From assembly GCF_024704385.1 (NCBI RefSeq), contig NZ_JAJDFX010000002.1, forward strand, positions 1,054,001 to 1,118,000: DNA of 64,000 bases. Reading direction: 5' to 3'. This DNA comes from Cellulomonas sp. P24 (lineage in GTDB: Bacteria; Actinomycetota; Actinomycetes; Actinomycetales; Cellulomonadaceae). This document shows, piece after piece, positions 35,486 through 43,058 of the stretch; the stretch's first letter is position 1, and each line of letters opens with the position of its first letter. Position numbers and translations under genes: made by a program. The notes beneath the pieces were generated by a model, which was not told the DNA's origin, searched no databases, and worked only from the letters and a program-made list of their open reading frames with translations.

Positions 35486-36247
35486 ATGACGCCGATTCCC
35501 GGACCCGGGCCGGTGACCGCCTCCTGGCCGGAGGCCGTCACCCTCCTGGGCGCGCTCGACGCGTCGATGCTCCGGCTGATGGACGAGCTCTCGACGACGA
35601 TGTTCTGCGCCAAGGACGTGACCGGGCGGTACGTCGCGGTGAACCAGGTGTTCGTGAACCGGACCAGCGAGCGCTCGCGGCGGACCGTGATCGGGCGCCG
35701 CGCGGAGGACCTCTTCGTCCCCGAGCTCGCGGAGCACTACACCGTGCAGGACGACGAGATCCTCGCGACCGGTCGCCCGCTGCTCCGTGAGCTCGAGCTG
35801 ATCCGGCGGCCCGGTGGTGTCCCCGGCTGGTACCTGACGTCCAAGGTCCCGGTGCGCGCGGACGGCGTCGTCGTCGGGCTCGTGAGCGTCTCGGAGGACC
35901 TGCGCACGTACGACGCCGCCGACACCACGGTCAGCTCGCTGTCCCGGGTCGTCGCGCTCCTCCACGACCAGGTGCACCGGCAGGTCTCGGTCGCCGACAT
36001 GGCCGCGGTCGCCGGGTGCTCCCCCTCGACGCTCGACCGGCGTATCCGCAAGGTGTTCGGGCTCTCACCGCGCCAGCTCGTGCTCCGCACGAGGATCGAC
36101 CAGGCCACGTCGCTGCTGACGACGACCGAGCTCCCGATCGCCGAGATCGCACACCGCACCGGCTTCTACGACCAGGCGGTGTTCACCCGGACCTTCGGTC
36201 GGCTGACCGGCGGCACACCTGCGCAGTACCGGCGACGGTCGGGCTGA
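35486..36247 (+). CDS. PAS-domain AraC-family transcriptional regulator
   Basis: A 253-residue regulator. The N-terminal part (about 25-145) is a PAS domain with 'FCAKDVTGRYVAVNQ' and 'V-I-G-R-R-A-E-D-L-F'. The C-terminal 100 residues are an AraC domain with two helix-turn-helix units, 'VADMAAVAGCSPSTLDRRI' and 'IAEIAHRTGFYDQAVFTRTF'. It is divergent from putA across a short intergenic region with an inverted repeat. It probably regulates proline catabolism in response to a small molecule or redox cue sensed by PAS. Confidence 0.88.
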   Translation: MTPIPGPGPVTASWPEAVTLLGALDASMLRLMDELSTTMFCAKDVTGRYVAVNQVFVNRTSERSRRTVIGRRAEDLFVPELAEHYTVQDDEILATGRPLLRELELIRRPGGVPGWYLTSKVPVRADGVVVGLVSVSEDLRTYDAADTTVSSLSRVVALLHDQVHRQVSVADMAAVAGCSPSTLDRRIRKVFGLSPRQLVLRTRIDQATSLLTTTELPIAEIAHRTGFYDQAVFTRTFGRLTGGTPAQYRRRSG

Positions 36248-36250
36248 CCG

Positions 36251-37414
36251 TCACGCCGCCGGCGGCAGTGCCACGTGAGGAGGGACGGCGGACCTGAGCT
36301 GGAAGGAGAGGATCGCCGGGTTGATGATCCGGCCGTCCCGGATCTCGATCGCGCGGCTGATCGTCTCGTCGGCGGCCCAGGACTCCGGCCCCTCGAGCAC
36401 GGTGCGCACGAACGGCAGCAGGGCCTCGCTGATCTCCCAGGTCGCGGAGTTCCAGAGGTACGACGGGCTGTGGTCGACCGCGTAGTAGTCGACGTGGTTG
36501 CCGAGCTCGATCAGCGGCTCCGCGAACGTGGTCGAGCGCGCCCAGCTGAAGCCCATGCCCTCGTCGCACGAGACGTCCACGATCAGGCTGCCGGGACGGA
36601 ACCCGTCGAGGTCCCCGGTGCGCAGGTACGTGAGCGGGGCGTCGGTGTCCTGGAGCGTGCAGTTCACGACGATGTCCGCCTCGGCGAGGAACGGTGCGAG
36701 CGGCACCCGACCCCGGTGGGTGATCACATGACTGCGTTGGGGCGCGGCGTCGTCGTGCTCGAACTGCACGATCTTGACCGAGTGGATGGGCGAGCCGACC
36801 GCCGCGACGCCCCGGTTGGTCAGCACCTGGACGTCGTGGATCCCGTGCGCGTTGAGCGCGGTGACGGCGCCACGGGCCGTCGCCCCGAACCCGATCACGA
36901 CCGCGGTGAGCCGACGGCCGTAGTCGCCGGTCGACCCCGTGAGCGCGAGCGCGTGCAGCACGGAGCAGTAGCCGGCGAGCTCGTTGTTCTGGTGGAACAC
37001 GTGCAGGCCGAACCCGCCGTCCTGCGCCCAGTGGTTCATCGCCTCGAACGCGATCAGCGTCAGCCCCCGGTCGATCGCGACCTGCGTCATCTCGCGGTCC
37101 TGGACGCAGTGCGGCCACCCCCAGAGCACCTGCCCCTCGCGCAGCTCACGGAGATCATCGGCCTGGGGCTTGGGCAGGAGCACGACGTCGGACGAGGCGA
37201 CGATCTCCTCGCGCGACGCGATCCGGCCGACCAGCGGCGCGAGGCGGGCGTCGTCGAACCCGAACCGCTCGCCGTAGCCGGTCTCGAGGATCAGGTGCGC
37301 ACGGAGGTCGGCGTCGAGCCTCTCCAGATGGGCGGGGTGGATCGGGAGCCGTCGCTCGTCCGGCTTGCGGGACGTCGCCATGACACCGAGCGTGAGAAGG
37401 TCCACGGCGATCAC
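36251..37414 (-). CDS. N5-(carboxyethyl)ornithine synthase-like dehydrogenase
   Basis: A 387-residue protein of the alanine dehydrogenase / CEOS family. The N-terminus has 'LGVMATSRKPDERRLPIHP', the NAD-binding block is 'AVVIGFGATARGAVTALNAHG', and 'DVSCDEGMGFSWA' follows. CEOS condenses pyruvate with ornithine or lysine using NADPH; the substrate here is not proven. The start is a GTG at 37414, with an in-frame GTG at 37405 as an alternative closer to the family length. It is convergent with the araC gene and divergent from the AAA ATPase gene. Confidence 0.82.
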   Translation of the reverse strand: MIAVDLLTLGVMATSRKPDERRLPIHPAHLERLDADLRAHLILETGYGERFGFDDARLAPLVGRIASREEIVASSDVVLLPKPQADDLRELREGQVLWGWPHCVQDREMTQVAIDRGLTLIAFEAMNHWAQDGGFGLHVFHQNNELAGYCSVLHALALTGSTGDYGRRLTAVVIGFGATARGAVTALNAHGIHDVQVLTNRGVAAVGSPIHSVKIVQFEHDDAAPQRSHVITHRGRVPLAPFLAEADIVVNCTLQDTDAPLTYLRTGDLDGFRPGSLIVDVSCDEGMGFSWARSTTFAEPLIELGNHVDYYAVDHSPSYLWNSATWEISEALLPFVRTVLEGPESWAADETISRAIEIRDGRIINPAILSFQLRSAVPPHVALPPAA

Positions 37415-37555
37415 CGCCGCCCGAGCGGTGCGACGATCGACGGTGTCCGGCGGTACTGCTGGACGGGTCGGGGTGGAGGCCTGGTGGCCATCTCTGCTCC
37501 CTCATGGGGGCCTCGCTGACCCCGTGGTGTCGACGATACGGCATCCGATCACCGA

Positions 37556-37568
37556 TAGGTTGTCGCCC
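37556..37568 (+). promoter_or_regulatory. Probable -10 element for a leaderless AAA ATPase transcript
   Basis: TAGGTT (37556-37561) fits TANNNT and lies 7 bases before the ATG at 37569. No SD sequence separates them, so translation probably starts at or next to the 5' end of the transcript. Confidence 0.45.
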
Positions 37569-39062
37569 ATGACGACGTCCGACTCGCGCCGCGACCTCGC
37601 CGCACTGCTCGCGAGCCGGGTGCCGATGATCGTCGTCGAGACACGCGACGAGGCGCTGATCCTCGACCTGATCACGTCCGTGGCGGCAGGTCCCGACGCG
37701 TTCGTCCGGCTCCCGGTGTTCCGCTGGACCATCACCGAGGGGATGCGCAGGCTCGATGTCGACCTCCAGAGCGTGCAGGCGCACAACGCACAGCCGGGCG
37801 ACGTGCTCCGCACGATCCGCGACACCACCGTCCCCGGCGTCTACGTGCTGCTCGACCTGCACCCGTTCCTCGACGACCCCGTCAACGTCCGGCTCCTGAA
37901 GGACATCTGCCAGGGTTACGGCCGGGTCGCCCGCACCGTCGTGCTCGTCAGCCACGGGCTGACCCTCCCGGCCGAGCTCGAGCACCTGGCCGCGCAGTTC
38001 GACGTCGGGTTCCCGGACCGTGCCGAGCGCCGGGCCCTCGTGGACGCGGCCGCGGCCGAGTGGAGCGCCACGCACGGCCGGCGGGTGTCGGCCGACCCCC
38101 GCGCTGTCGACCTCCTGGTGGAGAACCTCGCCGGGTTGTCGCGCGGGGACGCGACCCGGCTCGCCAGGTCGGCCATCTTCAACGACGGTGCGCTGATGCC
38201 CGCCGACCTCCCGGCGGTGATGAAGGCCAAGCACGAGATCCTCAGCCGAGGAGGGATCCTCAACTACGAGCTCGAGACCGTCGAGCTCGCCGACCTCGGC
38301 GGCATGGCGCACCTGAAGACCTGGCTCGACCGGCGGCGCCCGGCGCTCGACGGCTCGGCCCCGGGCCTCGAGCCGCCCAAGGGTGTGCTCCTGCTCGGCG
38401 TGCAGGGGTGCGGCAAGAGTGTCGCCGCCAAGGCCGCCGCACGGGTGTTCGGCATCCCGCTGCTGCGTCTCGACATGTCCGCGGTGCACGACAAGTATGT
38501 CGGCGAGTCCGAGCGCAACCTGCGCGAGACGCTCGCGACCGCCGAGCTGCTCGCCCCGTGCGTCGTGTGGGTCGACGAGATCGAGAAGGCCGTGGCGACC
38601 TCGTCGGGAGACTCGGGACCGTCGCCACGACTGCTCGGCACGTTCCTCACCTGGTTGGCGGAGAAGACGGCCGCGGTGTTCGTCGTCGCGACCGCGAACG
38701 ACATCACCGCCCTCCCGCCGGAGCTGATCCGCAAGGGGAGGTTCGACGAGATCTTCTTCGTCGACCTGCCGACCGAGGCGGTGCGCGCGGACATCCTGCG
38801 GATCCACGCCGGGAAGCGCGGCCTGACGTTCTCCGACGCTGAGGTGGGCTCGCTGGCCGGCGCGACCGCCGGGTTCTCCGGTGCGGAGATCGAGCAGGCG
38901 GTCGTGTCGGCCACCTACACGGCTCACGGCCTGCGCGAGCCGCTTCTCGCCTCGCACGTCATGGCCGAGGTGCTCGCGACGCGCCCGCTCTCGGTCGTCA
39001 TGACCGAACCAGTCGCCGCGCTCCGTGCGTGGGCGACGACCCGCACCGTCCCGGCCGGCTGA
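37569..39062 (+). CDS. Ycf46-like AAA+ ATPase
   Basis: A 497-residue AAA protein. The first 250 residues form a degenerate domain without a P-loop ('VPMIVVETRDEALIL' onward). The AAA core has Walker A 'GVQGCGKS' (residues 277-284), 'YVGESERNLRETL', Walker B 'VVWVDEIEKA' (about 330-339), sensor 1 'VVATAND' and arginine finger 'RKGRFDEIFF'. The arrangement matches cyanobacterial and chloroplast Ycf46 proteins, which are linked to CO2 or photosynthetic regulation in cyanobacteria. The role in actinobacteria is unknown. It is probably transcribed alone. Confidence 0.88.
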   Translation: MTTSDSRRDLAALLASRVPMIVVETRDEALILDLITSVAAGPDAFVRLPVFRWTITEGMRRLDVDLQSVQAHNAQPGDVLRTIRDTTVPGVYVLLDLHPFLDDPVNVRLLKDICQGYGRVARTVVLVSHGLTLPAELEHLAAQFDVGFPDRAERRALVDAAAAEWSATHGRRVSADPRAVDLLVENLAGLSRGDATRLARSAIFNDGALMPADLPAVMKAKHEILSRGGILNYELETVELADLGGMAHLKTWLDRRRPALDGSAPGLEPPKGVLLLGVQGCGKSVAAKAAARVFGIPLLRLDMSAVHDKYVGESERNLRETLATAELLAPCVVWVDEIEKAVATSSGDSGPSPRLLGTFLTWLAEKTAAVFVVATANDITALPPELIRKGRFDEIFFVDLPTEAVRADILRIHAGKRGLTFSDAEVGSLAGATAGFSGAEIEQAVVSATYTAHGLREPLLASHVMAEVLATRPLSVVMTEPVAALRAWATTRTVPAG

Positions 39063-39074
39063 CCGGGCTCGGCC

Positions 39075-39120
39075 GGGTCAGCCGACCAGCGGGGCGAGGG
39101 TCAGCCGACCAGCGGGGCGA
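39075..39120. repeat. 23-base tandem duplication across a gene end
   Basis: Two exact 23-base copies (39075-39097 and 39098-39120) begin GGGTCAGCCGACC. The right copy contains the stop and final codons of the minus-strand thioredoxin-fold gene. The left copy is an untranslated duplicate just beyond it. Confidence 0.85.
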
Positions 39121-39343
39121 GGAGCTCGCGGACCTGGTTCGTCGTCGGGACGCGGCCGGCCAGGACGACCGCCTCGTCGACCACGAGGCCGGGGGTGCGC
39201 ATCACGCCGTAGGACGCGATCGCGCCGTAGTCGGTGACCTTCTCGAACTCGGCGTCGATGCCGAGAGCGCTGACGGCCTCACGCGTGACGCGCTCGAGGG
39301 CGACGCAGTTGGCGCAACCGGAACCGAGAATCTTGATGATCAT
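39101..39343 (-). CDS. Thioredoxin-fold small redox protein (TM0996/MTH895 type)
   Basis: An 80-residue protein, the usual length for this family. The redox motif 'GSGCANCVALE' (Cys10, Cys13) sits after the first strand, and the cis-proline region is 'V-M-R-T-P-G-L-V-V-D'. Such proteins are commonly encoded beside ArsP-type permeases, as here (100 bases downstream). A role in reducing the permease substrate or its bound metal is likely but inferred. Confidence 0.9.
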   Translation of the reverse strand: MIIKILGSGCANCVALERVTREAVSALGIDAEFEKVTDYGAIASYGVMRTPGLVVDEAVVLAGRVPTTNQVRELLAPLVG

Positions 39344-39443
39344 CGTGCAGTCTCCTTCAGATGTACGGACAGGTGAGCAAGCCGTGGGAACGAGCGGGTC
39401 GGGGTCGGCGGGAGCAGATCCCCACCGGACCGGGGCGGGTGGG

Positions 39444-40955
39444 TCACAGGGGGATGACGGCGTTGAAGAGGTAGCCGACGGCGATGATGCCGGCGGCGGT
39501 GACGGCGATGAAGGTGGCGATGAGCTGGGGTTTGAGGACGCGGCGCAGCAGGATCATCTCGGGCAGGCTCAGGGCGACCACGGCCATCATGAACGCCAAC
39601 AGGGTGCCCATCGGTAGGCCGTTGTCGTGCAGGGCCTGGACCAGTGGCATGACCCCGGCGGCGTTGGAGTACAACGGGATGCCCAGCAGGACCGCGACCA
39701 GCACCGCGAACGGGTTACCGGCCCCGGCGAACCGGGTGAAGAAGTCCTGCGGTGCCCACCCGTGGATCCCGGCGCCCAACGCGATCCCGACCAGCAGGTA
39801 GGGCCAGATCTTGCGCAGGATCGACGCGACCTCCTCGATGCCCATCTGGATCCGGTCATCCCACGTCAGCCCGAACGTGGAGTCGATGACCTTGCCCCCC
39901 AGACGGGTCTCGAACACGAACGGCTCGACCCACTTCTCCACGCGCAGGCGGCCCAACGTGAACCCCGCCACCACCGCGATCACCAACCCCGCCCCCACGT
40001 ACAACGCGGTCGGGCCGATGCCGAACATCCCGAACAGCAACGCGATCGCCACCTCGTTGACCAACGGGCTCGCGATCAGAAAGCTCAACGTCACCCCGAT
40101 CGGGACCCCCGCCGCCACGAACCCGATGAACGCCGGCACCGCACTGCACGAACAGAACGGGGTGATGACCCCCAACCCGGCGGCCATCACGTTGCCCACA
40201 CCCTCACGGCGCCCACCCAACAACGCCCGCGTGCGCTCCACACTCATGAACGACCGCAGCACCGTGACCACGAAGATGATCCCCACCAGCAACAACACGA
40301 TCTTGGTCGAGTCATACACGAAGAACTGCACACCCGACCCCAGGCGGCTCGCCGGGTCCAACCCCAGACGGTCGTACACCACCCAGTTCCAGAACGGCAG
40401 ATTCACCTCATACAGCACGGCCCACACCACCACCGCCGCACCCAGACCCACCCACCGGCGCGTCGGGGTCCGCGTCGAGGCACGCACCCGCTCCGCCAGA
40501 CTCACGACGCCACCCCCACGCCTGAGCCCGAACCCGTCGCTGCGGCCGCCGCCGCGACCCGGGTCGCAGTACCCGACACCACGACCCGGGTCGCGGGTGC
40601 GGCGACGGCGGCGGCGGCGGGGGGCGCCTGCCGCAGAGGCATCGAGGCCAGGGAGCGCCGCGCGCATCCGGTCGGGGGCATCCTCCGCCAGGGCGTAGTC
40701 GATCCAGCGTCCGCGGCGGCTCGCGGTGACGAGGCCCAGGTCGCGGAGCACCTTGAGGTGGTAGCTGAGGAGGTTGCCGGCGACCGGCACCTGCTCCTGC
40801 AGGTCGCACACGCAGCGCGGCGCCTCGGCCAGCGCGGTCACGACGGTCCAGCGCACGGGGTCGGCCACGGCCTGGAGGACGGCTACCGCGTCGGTCCCCC
40901 GATCTGCCGGTGCGTCAACCCCTGCCATCACTTCAACACCCGTTGATTCAGTCAC
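39444..40955 (-). CDS. ArsR regulator and ArsP-type permease in one open frame
   Basis: One 503-residue frame holds two parts. Residues 1-110 are an ArsR winged helix ('VADPVRWTVVTALAEA', 'CVCDLQEQ', 'NLLSYHLKVLRDLGLVT'). From residue 151 (GTG at 40505) it is a permease of 353 residues with about eight to ten helices, 'PFCSCSAVPAFIGFVAAG' and 'ASPLVNEVAIALL'. The linker is R/G-rich like an out-of-frame stretch. Removing one base from the six-base run at 40619-40624 gives a separate ArsR ending at 40502, overlapping the permease GTG as GTGA. I think two coupled genes are more likely than a fusion. Confidence 0.8.
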   Translation of the reverse strand: MTESTGVEVMAGVDAPADRGTDAVAVLQAVADPVRWTVVTALAEAPRCVCDLQEQVPVAGNLLSYHLKVLRDLGLVTASRRGRWIDYALAEDAPDRMRAALPGLDASAAGAPRRRRRRRTRDPGRGVGYCDPGRGGGRSDGFGLRRGGGVVSLAERVRASTRTPTRRWVGLGAAVVVWAVLYEVNLPFWNWVVYDRLGLDPASRLGSGVQFFVYDSTKIVLLLVGIIFVVTVLRSFMSVERTRALLGGRREGVGNVMAAGLGVITPFCSCSAVPAFIGFVAAGVPIGVTLSFLIASPLVNEVAIALLFGMFGIGPTALYVGAGLVIAVVAGFTLGRLRVEKWVEPFVFETRLGGKVIDSTFGLTWDDRIQMGIEEVASILRKIWPYLLVGIALGAGIHGWAPQDFFTRFAGAGNPFAVLVAVLLGIPLYSNAAGVMPLVQALHDNGLPMGTLLAFMMAVVALSLPEMILLRRVLKPQLIATFIAVTAAGIIAVGYLFNAVIPL

Positions 40956-40967
40956 TCCTGAAGTGTA
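40929..40967 (-). promoter_or_regulatory. Leaderless promoter and ArsR operator candidate
   Basis: On the minus strand TACACT (40967-40962) lies exactly 6 bases before the GTG at 40955, a leaderless arrangement. An inverted repeat (CACTTCA at 40929-40935, TGAAGTG at 40959-40965) overlaps the -10 box. A nested TTCAAC/GTTGA pair lies between the arms. Binding there would block transcription, as expected for ArsR autorepression. Confidence 0.5.
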
Positions 40968-41046
40968 CGACGAGGAACGACCCCCGTGGCACGGGACGAT
41001 CGTCCTGCGTCACGGGGGTCGTCGGCCGAGCAACCTCGCCCGTGGG

Positions 41047-42735
41047 CTACGCGTCGACCACCACGGCGATCACGACGGGTTCACGCCGGTAGGCACGCTG
41101 GATGTAGCGACCGACAGCCGACGCGATGACCTCCTCGATCGCGTCGAGATCGGTCACCCCCTGCTGCGCGGAGCGTTCGAGCGCCTTGGTGACCTCCGCG
41201 GCCGCACCGTCGAACGTCCGGTCGTCGTGGACGAACCCGCGGGTGAGGAACTCCAGCGGCTCTGCGAGCACGTTCGTCGCCGGGTCGACCAGCGCGAGGA
41301 CCGTGACGACCCCGCCCTCGCGGAGCAGTCGGCGCTCCTTGAGCGTGTCCTCGGTCGCCCGGCCGACCGTCTGCCCGTCGACGTACACCATGCCGGCCTG
41401 CACCTGTCCGGAGATCGTCGCCCGTCCGTCGATCAGGTCGATCGTCACCCCGTCGCGGCCGATGATGACGCGCTCCGGGTCGACGCCGGTCCGCACCGCG
41501 ATCTCGGCGTTCGCGTGCAGGTGCTTCGACTCGCCGTGGATCGGCAGGACGTTGCCCGGCTTGATGAGGTTGTAGCAGTAGACGAGCTCGCCCTCGCTCG
41601 CGTGACCGGAGACGTGCACCTTGGCGTTGCCCTTGTGCACGACCTTCGCCCCGAGGTCGGTGAGCTTGTTGATGACCCCGTAGATCGCGTTCTCGTTCCC
41701 CGGGATCAGCGAGCTCGCGAGCAGGACCGTGTCACCCTCGCCGATCTTGATCTGGTGGTTCCCGTTCGCCATCCGCGAGATCGCCGCCATCGGCTCGCCC
41801 TGCGATCCGGTGCAGACGAGCGTGATCTTGTCGTCCGGCATCGTCTCGAGCTTCTTGACGTCCACGACCAGGCCGCGCGGGATCTTCAGGTAGCCGAGGT
41901 CGCGCGCGATCCCCATGTTGCGCACCATCGAGCGGCCCACGAACGCGACCTTGCGCCCGTTCGCGTGCGCGGCGTCGAGGACCTGCTGGATCCGGTGCAC
42001 GTGGCTCGCGAAGCTCGACACGATGATGCGCCGCGGCGCGGTCGCGAACACGTGGTCGATCGCCGGGGCGAGCTCGCGCTCGGAGGTCGTGAAGCCGGGG
42101 ACCTCGGCGTTCGTGGAGTCGACCATGAAGACGTCGACCCCCTCCTCGCCGAGCCGCGCGAAGGCACGCAGGTCGGTGATGCGGTCGTCGAGCGGGAACT
42201 GGTCCATCTTGAAGTCGCCGGTGTTGAGCACCATCCCGGCACCGGTCCGGATGGCCACCGCGAGGCCGTCGGGGATCGAGTGGTTGACCGCGACGAACTC
42301 GAGGTCGAAGCCGCCGGTGAGGTGACGGTCACCGGCCTCGACGTGCACCGTCACGGGTGTGATGCGGTGCTCCTTGAGCTTCGCCTCGATGAAGGCCAGC
42401 GTGAGCTCGGACCCGATCACCGGGATGTCCGCGCGCTCCTTGAGCAGGTACGGGACTCCCCCGATGTGGTCCTCGTGACCGTGCGTGAGGACGATCGCGA
42501 CGATGTCGTCGAGCCGGTCGCGGATCGAGGTGAAGTCCGGCAGGATCACGTCGATCCCCGGCTGGCTCTCCTCGGGGAAGAGGACGCCGCAGTCGACGAC
42601 GAGCAGCTGCCCGTCGTACTCGAAGACCGTCATGTTGCGGCCGATCTCACCGAGACCGCCGAGCGGGGTGATACGGAGTGCGCCGCGGGCGAGTGCGGGC
42701 GGCGGCGCGAGTTCGCGCGAGTGAGCAGATTGCAC
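41047..42735 (-). CDS. rnj: Ribonuclease J
   Basis: A 562-residue metallo-beta-lactamase/beta-CASP nuclease for RNA processing and decay. Blocks are 'LGGLGEIGRNM', 'DCGVLFPE', the metal motif 'THGHEDHIGG', 'NHSIPDG' and 'NTGDFKMD', then beta-CASP 'TGSQGEP' and 'HVSGHASEGEL'. The GTG at 42735 is chosen because GGGAG precedes it by 9 bases and actinobacterial homologues begin with a similar 'S-A-H-x-E-L-x-P-P' stretch. An ATG at 42768 would add 11 residues. No dapA neighbour is present. Confidence 0.93.
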   Translation of the reverse strand: MQSAHSRELAPPPALARGALRITPLGGLGEIGRNMTVFEYDGQLLVVDCGVLFPEESQPGIDVILPDFTSIRDRLDDIVAIVLTHGHEDHIGGVPYLLKERADIPVIGSELTLAFIEAKLKEHRITPVTVHVEAGDRHLTGGFDLEFVAVNHSIPDGLAVAIRTGAGMVLNTGDFKMDQFPLDDRITDLRAFARLGEEGVDVFMVDSTNAEVPGFTTSERELAPAIDHVFATAPRRIIVSSFASHVHRIQQVLDAAHANGRKVAFVGRSMVRNMGIARDLGYLKIPRGLVVDVKKLETMPDDKITLVCTGSQGEPMAAISRMANGNHQIKIGEGDTVLLASSLIPGNENAIYGVINKLTDLGAKVVHKGNAKVHVSGHASEGELVYCYNLIKPGNVLPIHGESKHLHANAEIAVRTGVDPERVIIGRDGVTIDLIDGRATISGQVQAGMVYVDGQTVGRATEDTLKERRLLREGGVVTVLALVDPATNVLAEPLEFLTRGFVHDDRTFDGAAAEVTKALERSAQQGVTDLDAIEEVIASAVGRYIQRAYRREPVVIAVVVDA

Positions 42736-42998
42736 GGGTTCAAGCTCCCATGTGGAGTGACGGCGCATTCGCCGTGAGAAGAATGCGGAGCGGCACAGTC
42801 CACGGCGCGATCGCGCGAGCTCGAGGGCCCGCGCGATGGTCCTGGTGGGTCCGGCGCATGGACATGACGTACCGCCTCAGGGTCCACGGTACCCGCAGGT
42901 CACCCCACTCGGCGTGCAGCACCCGCGCCATCGGCCCGCCGCCGACGGCCAACCGGCCGGCTACAGGCACGCAGCAGGCATGCGGCGGGCATGCAGCA

Positions 42999-43033
42999 GG
43001 CCCTGCGGGGGGTCTCCTCCCACCCGCAGGGCC
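42999..43033 (-). terminator. Strong hairpin after the pyruvate phosphate dikinase gene
   Basis: A perfect 11-base stem (GGCCCTGCGGG / CCCGCAGGGCC) with a 13-base loop lies 26 bases beyond the dikinase stop. No T tract follows on the minus strand, so it may act as a U-less terminator or 3' stabiliser. The remainder of 42769-43058 holds the RNase J upstream region and short GCA/GGC-rich repeats but no gene. Confidence 0.6.
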
Positions 43034-43058
43034 CGCTGTGCTCGACGGTCGAGGTGCC

